Shown piece after piece: positions 17,811 through 27,905 of a stretch of 64,000 bases of DNA (the stretch's first letter is position 1; each line of letters opens with the position of its first letter). Made by a program: the position numbers and the translations under genes. Origin of the DNA: SZUA-547 sp963669315 (lineage in GTDB: Bacteria > Pseudomonadota > Alphaproteobacteria > Rhodobacterales > Rhodobacteraceae); contig OY770021.1 of the NCBI GenBank assembly GCA_963669315.1, positions 62,001 through 126,000 on the forward strand, read 5' to 3'. The notes below the pieces were generated by a model. It worked only from the letters and a program-made list of their open reading frames with translations, was not told the origin of the DNA and did no database searches.

Positions 17811-19313
17811 ATGACTTTTAAAGAGCTTGAGCTAGACTCAAACGTACTCAAAGCCGTCGACGAAGCTGGATACGAAAAGCCGACGCCGATTCAGGCGCAG
17901 GCCGTTCCCTATGCGTTGCAGGGGCGTGATGTGCTTGGCATCGCGCAAACCGGCACCGGCAAGACGGCGTCCTTCACGCTGCCGATGATCACGATCCTGC
18001 AAAAGGGTCGAGCGCGGGCGCGCATGCCGCGTTCTCTGATCCTGTGCCCGACGCGAGAGCTGGCCGCGCAGGTAGCCGAAAACTTCGAGACCTACGGCAA
18101 ATATGTGAAGCTTTCGATGGCTCTGCTGATCGGCGGCGTCAGCTTCAAGGATCAGGACAAGCTGATCGACCGGGGCGTGGATGTGCTGATCGCGACGCCG
18201 GGCCGATTGCTGGATCATTTCGAGCGCGGCAAGCTGATGCTGACCGGCATCGAGATCATGGTGGTGGATGAAGCCGACCGCATGCTCGACATGGGATTCA
18301 TCCCTGACATCGAGCGGATCTTCAAGCTGACGCCCTTTACCCGGCAGACGCTGTTCTTCTCCGCCACGATGCCACCCGAAATCACCCGTTTGACGCAGGA
18401 GTTTCTGCACAATCCTGAGCGGGTGGAAGTGGCGCCGCCCGCCACCGCCGCCGAGACGGTGAGCCAGAAAGTCTGCTGTTTCCGCGCCTCTCGCAAGGAT
18501 CGATCGGACAAGGAAAAGCGCGAGGTGCTGCGCCGGCTGATCCGCGCCGAGGGCGACGAGGTGAAGAACGCCATCGTCTTCTGCAACCGCAAGCGGGACG
18601 TGGACATCGTGTTCAAATCGCTTCGGAAGCACGGATTCGATGTCGGCGCGCTGCATGGCGACCTGGACCAGTCCGTGCGTACGAGGGTTCTGGACGGGTT
18701 CCGGTCAGGCGATGTTCAGATTCTGATCGCCTCGGACGTCGCGGCGCGCGGGCTCGACATCCCAAATGTCAGCCATATCTACAATTTCGACGTACCGATC
18801 CATTCAGAGGACTACGTGCACCGCATCGGCCGCACCGGCCGCGCCGGGCGCACGGGCAAGGCGTTTATGTTGTGCCTGCCCTTTGAGGAAAAGCATCTGG
18901 AGAAGATCGAAACGCTGGTCGGCTCCAAGATCGACCGCATCGACTCTCCGCTGGGCGACGCGCCCGCTCCCGATAAATCCAGCGACGCGCCTGAGGGCGA
19001 AGCACCCAAGAAGGGCCGTCGCAGCCGGTCTCGCAAAAGCGGCGACAAGAGCCGCGAACCGACCGAGGGCCGAAGCGAGAATACGAAAGATCGCGGCGAG
19101 AAACCAAAACAGTCTGAGCGGAAAAGCCGGTCCCGAGGCGGCAAGAAACGCGACGACCATTCGCGTGATGAGCCTGTGATTGGGCTTGGCGATCACGTGC
19201 CGGCTTTCCTGATGCGTCCGGTGTTCCCGGAGAAGAGCAAACCCAGCAAAAAAGCCGAGGGCGATGCAAAGACCGATGAGGCGAGTTCCGCCACGTCAGA
19301 CGAAGCAGCCTAA
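17811..19313 (+). CDS. DEAD-box ATP-dependent RNA helicase, RhlE-like
   Basis: 500 residues from MTFKELELDS at 17811. The frame is open upstream to 17562, but that part has no family similarity. Q motif PTPIQAQAVPYAL, motif I AQTGTGKT, motif II VVDEADRMLDMGF, motif III SAT, and motif VI HRIGRTGRAGRTG are present. A C-terminal tail of about 110 residues is rich in Lys/Arg/Ser/Glu and low in complexity, as in RhlE/CsdA-type helicases that act on ribosome assembly or mRNA decay. Convergent with the RNase J gene, 5 bases apart. Confidence 0.94.
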   Translation: MTFKELELDSNVLKAVDEAGYEKPTPIQAQAVPYALQGRDVLGIAQTGTGKTASFTLPMITILQKGRARARMPRSLILCPTRELAAQVAENFETYGKYVKLSMALLIGGVSFKDQDKLIDRGVDVLIATPGRLLDHFERGKLMLTGIEIMVVDEADRMLDMGFIPDIERIFKLTPFTRQTLFFSATMPPEITRLTQEFLHNPERVEVAPPATAAETVSQKVCCFRASRKDRSDKEKREVLRRLIRAEGDEVKNAIVFCNRKRDVDIVFKSLRKHGFDVGALHGDLDQSVRTRVLDGFRSGDVQILIASDVAARGLDIPNVSHIYNFDVPIHSEDYVHRIGRTGRAGRTGKAFMLCLPFEEKHLEKIETLVGSKIDRIDSPLGDAPAPDKSSDAPEGEAPKKGRRSRSRKSGDKSREPTEGRSENTKDRGEKPKQSERKSRSRGGKKRDDHSRDEPVIGLGDHVPAFLMRPVFPEKSKPSKKAEGDAKTDEASSATSDEAA

Positions 19314-19318
19314 ACGAT

Positions 19319-20998
19319 CTATCCTTCCTCAAGCCGGGTGACGATCACGGTCGTCACCGGCTTCTTGCCCCAGTTCTTGGACGCGATCCGACGCGCAGCG
19401 ATTGAGGCGATTTCCTCCAATTGCGAGTCCTTGCGTCTTTTGGCCTTCGGCGCGTTCTCGACGGCGCTATCGACGACTTCGCCAATCATTGTCTCCAGAT
19501 CGTCGCGCCAGCTGAGCTCATCTTGCGGACCGCCGAGCACGCGCACTTCCGCATCCGCGAGCAAATCGCCGTCCCGATCCACGGTCAGGGCGACCACGAT
19601 ATGACCCGTGCGCGCCAGTTTCAGACGCTGTCGCACCACGCCATCCATCGCGCCGATCAGGGTGTCGCCATCCAGATACAGTCGACCGCTCTCCACCTGA
19701 TCGATAACACCCGGCGCTTCCGGATCCAGCGCAACCAGCGACCCGTTCGGGGCAATTACAGACGCGTCCGCGCCCCAGCCCGGCGCGCTGTTGGCATGTT
19801 CGACGAGGTGGCGATGTTCACCATGCAGCGGGATCGAGATTTTGGGTCGCAGCGCGGCGTAGATCGACGCGATCTCCTCTCGCCGCGCATGGCCGGAGAC
19901 GTGGACCCGCCCGTCATCCTCATCGATCACGCGAACGCCCTTCTCGGACAGGCGGTTGTAAAGTTTATAGACTTCACGTTCATTGCCCGGGATGGTCTTG
20001 GACGAGAAGATCACCGCATCGCCCTGCTGCAGCGAGACCGACGGGTGATTTCCGCCTGCGATCCGGGCCAATGCGGCGCGGTTTTCGCCCTGAGAGCCGG
20101 TGACGAGATAGAAGAGATGCCGCGCAGGCAATTCCCCCGCCCGCGCTTCCGAGATCACGGATGGGAAGCTGGTGATCGCGCCGGTCTCCACCGCGATCTC
20201 GATCATGCGCCGCATGGCCCGGCCTGCGACGACAATCGAGCGGTCATTGGCGATCGCCGCGTCTGCAAGAGTTTTGAGACGCGCTACGTTCGACGCGAAG
20301 GTCGTCGCACAAACGGCGCCTTCGCACTTCGCGATGATGCCGGAGAGGGCCGGTTTGACGTCAGCCTCCGACCCGGACCAGCCTTTCATAAAGACATTCG
20401 TGGAATCGCAGGCGACCGCCAGAACCCCCTCGTCGCCCAATCGACCGAGAGCCGCCAGATCGACAGGCTTTCCAAGCGACGGCGTAGGGTCGATCTTGAA
20501 ATCGCCGGTATGGAAAATGGTTCCCTCTTCGGTCCGGATCACCACCGCGTTCGCATCCGGTATCGAGTGGGTGACCGGAAAAAACTCCACATCGAATGGG
20601 CCGAACCGGCTGCGCTCTCCCGGCCGGCGGGTCTTGATGACACGGGGATCAAGACCGCGCTCCTCCAGCTTGCGCTTGGCGACCTCCGCCGCGAACGGCG
20701 TGGCGACGATCGGCGCGCGCAGGCGCGGATACAAAAGACCGACCGCGCCAACATGATCCTCATGCGCGTGGGTGATGACGATCGCATCCAATCGGTCGGC
20801 CTGCGCCTCGATAAAGGCGGTGTCGGCGGTGATCAGGTCGATCCCCGGCGAGGTGTCCATGTTTCCAAAGGCGACGCCGCAATCGACCATCAGCCAGCGG
20901 CGATCCTCGGCCGGGCCGAGCCCGTAAAGATACATGTTCATGCCGATCTCGCCCGCGCCACCAAGGGGCGCGTAGACCAGCCGCGCATCATCTCTCAT
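19319..20998 (-). CDS. rnj: Ribonuclease J
   Basis: 559 residues. Metallo-beta-lactamase fold with the zinc motif THAHEDHVGA (about 75-84), HTGDFKIDPTP, and the beta-CASP region with STNVFMKGWSGSE. LVTGSQGENRAALARIA and HVSGHARREEI follow, with a C-terminal domain at about 450-559. RNase J has 5'-3' exonuclease and endonuclease activity in RNA processing. It is the last gene of the nuo-birA-coaX-rnj string. Confidence 0.96.
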   Translation of the reverse strand: MRDDARLVYAPLGGAGEIGMNMYLYGLGPAEDRRWLMVDCGVAFGNMDTSPGIDLITADTAFIEAQADRLDAIVITHAHEDHVGAVGLLYPRLRAPIVATPFAAEVAKRKLEERGLDPRVIKTRRPGERSRFGPFDVEFFPVTHSIPDANAVVIRTEEGTIFHTGDFKIDPTPSLGKPVDLAALGRLGDEGVLAVACDSTNVFMKGWSGSEADVKPALSGIIAKCEGAVCATTFASNVARLKTLADAAIANDRSIVVAGRAMRRMIEIAVETGAITSFPSVISEARAGELPARHLFYLVTGSQGENRAALARIAGGNHPSVSLQQGDAVIFSSKTIPGNEREVYKLYNRLSEKGVRVIDEDDGRVHVSGHARREEIASIYAALRPKISIPLHGEHRHLVEHANSAPGWGADASVIAPNGSLVALDPEAPGVIDQVESGRLYLDGDTLIGAMDGVVRQRLKLARTGHIVVALTVDRDGDLLADAEVRVLGGPQDELSWRDDLETMIGEVVDSAVENAPKAKRRKDSQLEEIASIAARRIASKNWGKKPVTTVIVTRLEEG

Positions 20999-21011
20999 GC
21001 ATGTTCTTTCA

Positions 21012-21800
21012 TCAGGAAGGAGTGCGGTTATGGGCGTGGATCAGGACCAGACCGCGGATGGTCAGATCCTCGTCGAAGGTTTCCAGCACATCGGTGCCGC
21101 GCGCGAATAGCGGAGAAAGCCCGCCGGTGCCGACGACCTTCATGCGCCGACCTCGCTCTTCGGAGATGCGACGACAGATGCCCTCCACCAACGAAACATA
21201 GCCCCAAAACACGCCCGATTGCATACAGGCGATGGTGTTGCCGCCGACCACTTTGTCCGGTTGGGTGACATCGATTTCGGGCAGCGCCGCAGAGGCGGAG
21301 TGCAGCGCGCGCAGCGACAGATTCACGCCGGGGGCGATGACGCCGCCTTCGTAGGCTCCGTCGGGACCGACGACGTCGAAATTGGTGGCCGTGCCGAAAT
21401 CAACCACGGTCACATCGCCGCCATAGGCCTGAAAAGCGGCCGCAGTGTTGGCCAGCCGATCGGAGCCGACACGCGCGTTCGGATCGACCCGAACTGGCAG
21501 CGGCAATTCACATCCGGGTTTGCCGACAACCAGCGGACGAGCGTTGAAATATTGATCACAAAGTACACGCAGGTTGAACAGTGTCCCGGCCGCGGTGACC
21601 GAGATGATCACGTCTGAGATACTGCGCGGCGACAGCTCGGTAAACTCCATCAGCTGGCTGAGCCATACAAAATATTCGTCGGCCGTGCGGTTCACGTTGG
21701 TCGCGCAGCGCCACTGCGCGACAAACTTCTCACCATCATGGATGGCGAAGACGGAATTGGTGTTGCCGACATCAATGGCGAGCAGCATGTGGTCACTCAT
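21012..21800 (-). CDS. coaX: Type III pantothenate kinase
   Basis: 262 residues. First step of coenzyme A synthesis. ASKHA-fold signatures are MLLAIDVGNTNSVFAIHDG (phosphate 1), VGSDRLANTAAAF, VVDFGTATNFDVV and GGVIAPGVNLSLRALHSASAALP. The start overlaps the birA stop by 4 bases (ATGA), so the two are translationally coupled. Confidence 0.96.
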   Translation of the reverse strand: MSDHMLLAIDVGNTNSVFAIHDGEKFVAQWRCATNVNRTADEYFVWLSQLMEFTELSPRSISDVIISVTAAGTLFNLRVLCDQYFNARPLVVGKPGCELPLPVRVDPNARVGSDRLANTAAAFQAYGGDVTVVDFGTATNFDVVGPDGAYEGGVIAPGVNLSLRALHSASAALPEIDVTQPDKVVGGNTIACMQSGVFWGYVSLVEGICRRISEERGRRMKVVGTGGLSPLFARGTDVLETFDEDLTIRGLVLIHAHNRTPS

Positions 21801-22576
21801 TCAAAAAACACGTCGGCCGCAGAGATGATGCGGCGTCCAACTGGCGTATCTAGGACGAGAGCGCCCCCTTCGTCCATGCCTGCGAAGACGCCGGACACGG
21901 ATTCGCCCGGCAGTTTCGCTGTGATTTGCTCGCCCAGCCGCACCGCCCGGTCCAGCCATGCGTCGCGGAGCGGCGCCGGACCTTCGACCGAATGCCGCGC
22001 CAGCCAGTGAGCGGTTGCGCGAGCCAGCGCACAGAGCGCGCGTTCAGCCGTTGGGCCCTCTCCCACCTCAGCGGCAAGCGACGTAGCCGGCCATGCGTCC
22101 GGCCCCAGTTCCGCTTCGGTTGGATGGATCGCGAGATTGACGCCGACTCCAATCGCCAGCCACCCGACGCGATCGCCCGCCCCGCCGCATTCCAAAAGAA
22201 CGCCCGCGGCTTTCCTGCCATTCATCAATGCGTCGTTGGGCCATTTGAAGGAGATTTCAGCGTCGGGCGCCATTTCCGCCAGAGCATCTCCGACGGCCAG
22301 CGAAGCCGCGATTGACAGGAACCCCGCCTCGCTCAGCGAAAGATCCGGCGCGATCAGCAGGGTCGCCGCCAGATTGCCCTGCGGCGACGCCCAAGCGCGT
22401 CCACGGCGCCCTCGCCCGGCGCTTTGGCGATGCGCCATGATCCATATGGGGCCGCGTTCCCCCTGCTCGGCCCGGCGGCGAGCGGCGGCGTTGGTGCTGT
22501 CGGACTCATCAAGGATCAGCCGGCCGACACCATCCGGCCACTCCGCCCAAGGATCGTGTCTTGCGGGATCAGCCAA
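21797..22576 (-). CDS. birA: Biotin--[acetyl-CoA-carboxylase] ligase
   Basis: About 259 residues; no HTH domain, so a monofunctional ligase. Signatures are ESDSTNAAARRRAEQG, the biotinyl-AMP loop SAGRGRRGRAWASPQGNLAATLL, and SFKWPNDALMNGRKAAGVLLE. No ATG is available before the conserved region. TTG at 22576, overlapping the end of nuoN by 8 bases, is the likely start; a TTG at 22618 is possible. The C-terminal SH3-like domain ends at the coaX start. Confidence 0.92.
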   Translation of the reverse strand: MADPARHDPWAEWPDGVGRLILDESDSTNAAARRRAEQGERGPIWIMAHRQSAGRGRRGRAWASPQGNLAATLLIAPDLSLSEAGFLSIAASLAVGDALAEMAPDAEISFKWPNDALMNGRKAAGVLLECGGAGDRVGWLAIGVGVNLAIHPTEAELGPDAWPATSLAAEVGEGPTAERALCALARATAHWLARHSVEGPAPLRDAWLDRAVRLGEQITAKLPGESVSGVFAGMDEGGALVLDTPVGRRIISAADVFFE

Positions 22577-24017
22577 GCAGCGCCGCCGCGGCGGCTTCAG
22601 CCGCCTCCACCAGCCCAAATCCGTTGATGAACGGCAACCAGGCGAAACTCATGATTGCGGCGGCCCCGCCCAGCGCCAGCCGATGGGACAACGGAAGACG
22701 CACGTCCAAAGCGTCAGTCGCCGCATCGAAGTACATGACCTTGACGACTCGCAGGTAATAAAATGCGCCGATAACAGAGGCGATGGCGCCCGCGATGGCC
22801 AGCCAGATAAGCCCCGCCTCAACCGCCGCGACAAAAACGAAATACTTTCCGAAGAACCCAACCAGAGGCGGAACCCCAGCGAGACTCAGGAACAGCGCCG
22901 CCATGCACACGGCGATATTCGGATGGGTCGAGGCCAATCCCGAAAGATCGCTGATTTTCGTTGCGGGGCGCCCTCCCCGCTCCACACAGTTGAGGAAGGC
23001 GAAGACACCGACATTCATCGTCACATAGATCGCCAGATAGATCAGCAGCGCCTGGGCGCCCGGTTCAGATCCGGCCGCGAGACCGACAAGCGCAAAGCCC
23101 ATATGGCCGATCGACGAATACGCAACCAGCCGCTTGATGTTGGTCTGCCCGATCGCGGCGATGGCGCCCAGGAACATTGAGGCGATCGAGACGAATACAA
23201 GGATCTGGCGCCACGTCTCGACCGCTTCGCCAAACCCATCAAACAACACGCGGGCGAACAATGCCCCAGCGGCGGCTTTGGGCGCGGTGGCCAGGAACGC
23301 CGTGACGGGCATGGGCGCGCCGTCATAGACATCCGGCGTCCACATATGAAACGGCGCGGCGGAGATCTTGAAAGCCAGTCCGGCGCAAAGAAACACCAGA
23401 CCGAATGTCAGGCCCATCGATACGCCATCGGCGTAAATTACCGCCGAGATTCCGCTGAAGCGCGTCGTTCCGGTATATCCATAGATCAACGAGGCGCCGT
23501 AGAGCAGCAGCCCGGATGAGATCGCGCCGAGCACGAAGTATTTCAGCCCCGCCTCGGTCGACCGTTTGCTGTCCCGGCGGAAGGAGGCGACGACGTAGAG
23601 CGCCAGCGACTGCAACTCCACCCCCATGTAAAGCGTCATCAGGTCTCCGGCCGACACCATGATCAGCATTCCCAGCGTCGCCAGCAGGATCAGGACGGGG
23701 AACTCATAGCTCATCAGCTTATGGCGCATCAGGTATTCGCGCGCGAGCAGCAAAGTTGATGCAGAGCCAAGCAGGACTACGGATTTGGCGAAACTGGCGA
23801 AGGCGTCCACGACGAACAGTCCGTTGAAAGCCATTCGCCATCCGCTGAAGCTGACGATCTCGGATACCCCCAGCACGGCGAGAATCCCGGCTGAAAGGTA
23901 CAGAATTAGCGATCCGTCCGCGTTTCGCTTCGCGAATACGCCGAACATCAGCAGCGCCATCGCGCTCAGCGCCAGCACGAACTCCGGGAAGGCGATCGTC
24001 AGATCGGCTACGGTCAT
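22569..24017 (-). CDS. nuoN: NADH-quinone oxidoreductase subunit N
   Basis: 482 residues from MTVADLTIAFPEFVLALSAM. Antiporter-like membrane subunit of Complex I with about 14 TM helices. ISAAPFHMWTPDVYDGAPMPVTAFLATAPKA-type lysine/glutamate region and NIKRLVAYSSIGHMGF are typical. Last nuo gene; 43 bases after nuoM. Confidence 0.97.
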   Translation of the reverse strand: MTVADLTIAFPEFVLALSAMALLMFGVFAKRNADGSLILYLSAGILAVLGVSEIVSFSGWRMAFNGLFVVDAFASFAKSVVLLGSASTLLLAREYLMRHKLMSYEFPVLILLATLGMLIMVSAGDLMTLYMGVELQSLALYVVASFRRDSKRSTEAGLKYFVLGAISSGLLLYGASLIYGYTGTTRFSGISAVIYADGVSMGLTFGLVFLCAGLAFKISAAPFHMWTPDVYDGAPMPVTAFLATAPKAAAGALFARVLFDGFGEAVETWRQILVFVSIASMFLGAIAAIGQTNIKRLVAYSSIGHMGFALVGLAAGSEPGAQALLIYLAIYVTMNVGVFAFLNCVERGGRPATKISDLSGLASTHPNIAVCMAALFLSLAGVPPLVGFFGKYFVFVAAVEAGLIWLAIAGAIASVIGAFYYLRVVKVMYFDAATDALDVRLPLSHRLALGGAAAIMSFAWLPFINGFGLVEAAEAAAAALLG

Positions 24018-24060
24018 TTTCGAAGTCCCTCGCGCATCAAAGCGCCGTTCCCAAAAAATC

Positions 24061-25608
24061 TCATTTCTGCGCCACCACGACATCCGCGACGCGCGCCGCC
24101 TCCGCCAGCGCCGTTTCATACCCCTGCACCAACGCCGTCACCGATGGACCCATCAGGTCCAGGATCAGGTTTGGATAGACTCCCAGAATCAGTGTGCCGG
24201 CGATTAGTGGAGCGAAGACAGCTTTTTCACGCCGGTCCATATCGGCGATGGCGCGCAGGCTTTCGTTCACAAGCTCTCCGAACACCACCCGGCGATAGAG
24301 CCACAGCGCGTAGGCCGCGCTCAGGATCACGCCGGTGGCGGCGAAGAAAGCGACCCAGGTATTGACCTGAAAGACGCCCGCCAGCGTCAGGAACTCGCCC
24401 ACAAATCCGGAGGTGCCCGGCAGACCGACATTGCCCATGGTGAACAGCATGAAGACCAACGCATAGATCGGCATACGGTTCACCAGCCCGCCATAATCCG
24501 CGATCTGGCGGGTGTGCATCCGGTCATAGATCACGCCGACGCACAGGAAGAGAGCGCCGGAGATGAAGCCGTGACTGATCATCTGGAAAATCGCGCCGTC
24601 CACGCCCTGCTGGTTCGCCGCGAAAATGCCCATGGTCACGAAGCCCATATGCGCGACGGAGGAATAGGCGATCAGCTTCTTCATATCCTCCTGCATCAGC
24701 GCGACAAGCGACGTGTAGATGATCGCCACGACTGACAGGGTGAAAACGAAGCCGCTGAGGATTTCGGACGCAACGGGGAACATAGGCAGGCTGAAGCGTA
24801 GAAAGCCATAGCCGCCCATTTTCAGAAGGATCGCCGCAAGGACGACCGAGCCCGCCGTCGGCGCCTCCACATGCGCCTTGGGCAGCCAGGTGTGGACCGG
24901 CCACATCGGCATCTTCACCGCGAAGGATGCAAAGAATGCGAGCCACATCAGCGTCTGGGCGCCGCCGATCACCTGCCAACCCAGCAGCTCGATGGTTTCG
25001 TACCTGAATTGATGGTTCAGCAGATCCGGAATGCTGGTGGTGCCTGCATCCCAGTACATCGCGATCATTGCGATCAGCATCAGGACGGAGCCCAGCAGCG
25101 TGTAGAGGAAGAAAAAGAAAGCCGCCTTGACGCGCTCCTTCCCGCCCCAGATGCCGATGATCAGGAACATCGGGATCAACCCGCCCTCGAAGAACAGGTA
25201 GAACAGGATCAGATCCAACGAGCAGAAAACGCCGATCATCAGCGTCTCAAGGATCAGAAACGAGGCCATGTACTCGCGGACGCGATGCTCAACTTTCCAG
25301 CTCGCGAGGATCACCAGCGGCATCAGGAAGGTGGTCAGCATCACGAACAGGACCGACACGCCGTCCACACCCATGCGATAGGCCAGAACGCCCAGCCACT
25401 CGCGTTCTTCGACGAACTGGAAGCCGGTGTCGGCGGGATCGAACCCGTTAATGACGACGATAGAGGCCAGAAAGGTCGTGGTCGTGATGAACAGCGCTAG
25501 CCGCTTGGCGTTGATGCGCTCATCCGGCCCATCCCCCCGCATCAGGAAGATCATCGGAATTGCGCCGACCAGCGGCCAGAACGTAACGAAGGACAGAATA
25601 TGCGCCAT
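24061..25608 (-). CDS. nuoM: NADH-quinone oxidoreductase subunit M
   Basis: 515 residues, about 14 TM helices. Antiporter-like proton-pumping subunit; MWPVHTWLPKAHVEAPTAGS and DMKKLIAYSSVAHMGFVT are diagnostic and include the conserved Lys, His and Glu of the proton path. Its start overlaps the nuoL stop by one base. Confidence 0.98.
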   Translation of the reverse strand: MAHILSFVTFWPLVGAIPMIFLMRGDGPDERINAKRLALFITTTTFLASIVVINGFDPADTGFQFVEEREWLGVLAYRMGVDGVSVLFVMLTTFLMPLVILASWKVEHRVREYMASFLILETLMIGVFCSLDLILFYLFFEGGLIPMFLIIGIWGGKERVKAAFFFFLYTLLGSVLMLIAMIAMYWDAGTTSIPDLLNHQFRYETIELLGWQVIGGAQTLMWLAFFASFAVKMPMWPVHTWLPKAHVEAPTAGSVVLAAILLKMGGYGFLRFSLPMFPVASEILSGFVFTLSVVAIIYTSLVALMQEDMKKLIAYSSVAHMGFVTMGIFAANQQGVDGAIFQMISHGFISGALFLCVGVIYDRMHTRQIADYGGLVNRMPIYALVFMLFTMGNVGLPGTSGFVGEFLTLAGVFQVNTWVAFFAATGVILSAAYALWLYRRVVFGELVNESLRAIADMDRREKAVFAPLIAGTLILGVYPNLILDLMGPSVTALVQGYETALAEAARVADVVVAQK

Positions 25609-27575
25609 TACTCAGCCCCTCCGACGACGAACCAGGTGACCATCAATGAGACGCCGATCAGCATCGCGAAGGCGTAGTGGAAGATGAACCCGGATTGCGC
25701 CCGCACTGAGAGCCGCGTCAGGAACGGCACCAGCCCGGTTGAAACGCCATAAATTGCGCCGTCGATGGTCCCGTCATCGCCCCGCTTCCAGAAGAACCGG
25801 CCGAACCACATGGCGGGCTTCACGAAGACCCAGTCATAAAGCTCGTCGAAGTACCATTTGTTCAGAAGGAACAGGTAGACGGGCTGCAAAAGCGCAGCCA
25901 GCCGCGCCGGCGCGTCAGGCTTGCGGATATACATCCACCACGCCGTCGTCAGGCCAAGCAGCATGGCGACGAAAGGCGCGACTTTCACCCATTTCGGCAC
26001 GTCATGGGCGTCGTGCAAAACATGGTTGTCGGCGCCGTTGAAGATCGCGACGCCCCAGAACTCCGCCTCGTGATGGCCGACGAAGCCGCCATACCAGATC
26101 ATGCCGGCCGCAACGGCGCCCGCCGCCAGAACGAACAGCGGGACCAGCATGACGGCCGGGCTTTCATGCGCATGTTCGAAAGTGTGTTGATCGGCGCGCG
26201 TCTCTCCATGGAACGTCATGAAGATCAGGCGCCAGGAATAGAAGCTGGTCATCAGAGCCGCGATCACCGCCATTGCGAAAGCGTATTCGGCGGCGGCTCC
26301 ATGCGCGGCGTAGGCGCTTTCTATGATCATGTCCTTCGACAGGAAACCTGCGAAACCGATATGGGTCAGCGGTATGCCGACGCCGGTGATCGCAAGGGTT
26401 CCCATCACCATCATCCAGTAGGTGCGCGGAATCTTGGTCTTCAGCCCGCCCATGCGGCGCATGTCCTGCTCGTGATGCATGGCGTGGATCACGGAACCCG
26501 CGCCAAGGAACAGCAGCGCCTTGAAGAAAGCGTGGGTGAAAAGATGGAACATCGCCGCCTCATAGGCGCCGACGCCTGCGGCGAAGAACATGTAGCCAAG
26601 CTGCGAGCAGGTCGAATAGGCGATCACCCGCTTGATGTCGTTCTGCACCAGACCCACGGTCGCCGCGAAAAACGCGGTCGTGGCGCCGACAATCGTCACC
26701 ATCGCCAGCGCGGTCGGCGCGAACTCAAAGAGCGGCGACATGCGGCAGACCAGAAACACGCCCGCGGTGACCATGGTGGCGGCGTGAATCAGGGCGGAGA
26801 CAGGAGTCGGACCCTCCATCGCGTCTGGCAGCCAGGTGTGCAGCAGGAACTGGGCCGATTTACCCATGGCGCCGATGAACAGCAGGATCGCCAGCGTCTC
26901 GGCGGCGTTGACCTGCATGCCAATGAACTCGAACTGCGTCTCGGCCAGCGTGGGCGCGGCGGTGAACACGTCGTCGAACTGGATCGAGTCCGTCAGATAG
27001 AACAGGCCGAAAATGCCCAGCGCGAACCCGAAATCGCCGACCCGGTTGACGATGAACGCCTTGATCGCGGCGGCGCTCGCCTCAGGCTTGCGGATGTAGA
27101 ACCCAATAAGCAGATAGGAGGCGACGCCGACCCCCTCCCAGCCAAAGAACATCTGCACCAGATTGTCCGAGGTCACCAACGCCAGCATCGCAAAGGTGAA
27201 GAAGCTGAGATAGGCGAAGAAGCGCGGACGATAGCTTTCACCCTCGGCGAAGTGATCGTCATCGGCCATGTAGCCCATGGAGTAGAGATGCACGAGCGCG
27301 GAGACTGTCGTCACCACCACCAGCATCACGCAGGTCAGCATATCGACCCGGATCGCCCAGTCGGCGGACAGCGAGCCCGACTCGATAAAGCGGAACAGCG
27401 TGTGCGTCGCTGAGTGCGCAGGGTCTACGGTGAAGAAGGCGACCCAGCTGAGACCGCAGGCGAAAAACAGCAAGGCCGTGGCGAACACCTGCGCAGACTT
27501 GTCCCCGATCGCGCGGTGACAGAACCCGGCTATCAAGGCGCCGGCCAGAGGCAATAGGAGGATGGCTTCAAACAT
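25608..27575 (-). CDS. nuoL: NADH-quinone oxidoreductase subunit L
   Basis: 655 residues, about 16 TM helices with the long lateral helix at the C-terminus. FLLHTWLPDAMEGPTPVSAL and NDIKRVIAYSTCSQLGYMF are diagnostic for the distal proton-pumping subunit. The start lies 7 bases after nuoK. Confidence 0.98.
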   Translation of the reverse strand: MFEAILLLPLAGALIAGFCHRAIGDKSAQVFATALLFFACGLSWVAFFTVDPAHSATHTLFRFIESGSLSADWAIRVDMLTCVMLVVVTTVSALVHLYSMGYMADDDHFAEGESYRPRFFAYLSFFTFAMLALVTSDNLVQMFFGWEGVGVASYLLIGFYIRKPEASAAAIKAFIVNRVGDFGFALGIFGLFYLTDSIQFDDVFTAAPTLAETQFEFIGMQVNAAETLAILLFIGAMGKSAQFLLHTWLPDAMEGPTPVSALIHAATMVTAGVFLVCRMSPLFEFAPTALAMVTIVGATTAFFAATVGLVQNDIKRVIAYSTCSQLGYMFFAAGVGAYEAAMFHLFTHAFFKALLFLGAGSVIHAMHHEQDMRRMGGLKTKIPRTYWMMVMGTLAITGVGIPLTHIGFAGFLSKDMIIESAYAAHGAAAEYAFAMAVIAALMTSFYSWRLIFMTFHGETRADQHTFEHAHESPAVMLVPLFVLAAGAVAAGMIWYGGFVGHHEAEFWGVAIFNGADNHVLHDAHDVPKWVKVAPFVAMLLGLTTAWWMYIRKPDAPARLAALLQPVYLFLLNKWYFDELYDWVFVKPAMWFGRFFWKRGDDGTIDGAIYGVSTGLVPFLTRLSVRAQSGFIFHYAFAMLIGVSLMVTWFVVGGAE

Positions 27576-27582
27576 GCCGCGC

Positions 27583-27891
27583 TCAGCCCTTCATCATGCT
27601 GACGTCTTCGACGTCGATGGTGCCGCGAGTGCGGAAGAAACAGACCAGAATGGCCAGTCCGATGGCGGCCTCGGCTGCGGCCACGGTCAACACGAACAGG
27701 GTGAAGACCTGCCCCACCAGATCGCCCAGATGCGCAGAAAAGGCGACCAGATTGATGTTCACCGCCAGCAGCATCAGCTCTATCGACATCAGGATGACGA
27801 TGATGTTCTTGCGATTCAGGAAGATCCCGAACACACCGATGACGAACAGCGTCGCGGCGACGGCAAGGTAGTGTTCAAGCCCTATTTCCAT
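27583..27891 (-). CDS. nuoK: NADH-quinone oxidoreductase subunit K
   Basis: 102 residues, three TM helices. GLEHYLAVAATLFVIGVFGI and LMSIELMLLAVNINLVAFS contain the two membrane-embedded conserved Glu residues. Exactly family length. Confidence 0.97.
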   Translation of the reverse strand: MEIGLEHYLAVAATLFVIGVFGIFLNRKNIIVILMSIELMLLAVNINLVAFSAHLGDLVGQVFTLFVLTVAAAEAAIGLAILVCFFRTRGTIDVEDVSMMKG

Positions 27892-27905
27892 AGCCCTCGC
27901 TCCGC

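Noticed and set aside
19421..21268. 615-codon plus-strand open frame
   Set aside because: Antisense to RNase J and coaX; low-complexity, Arg/Asp-rich translation of the kind produced opposite GC-rich genes.
26004..27413. 469-codon plus-strand open frame
   Set aside because: Antisense to nuoL, His/Gln/Arg-rich, no family features.
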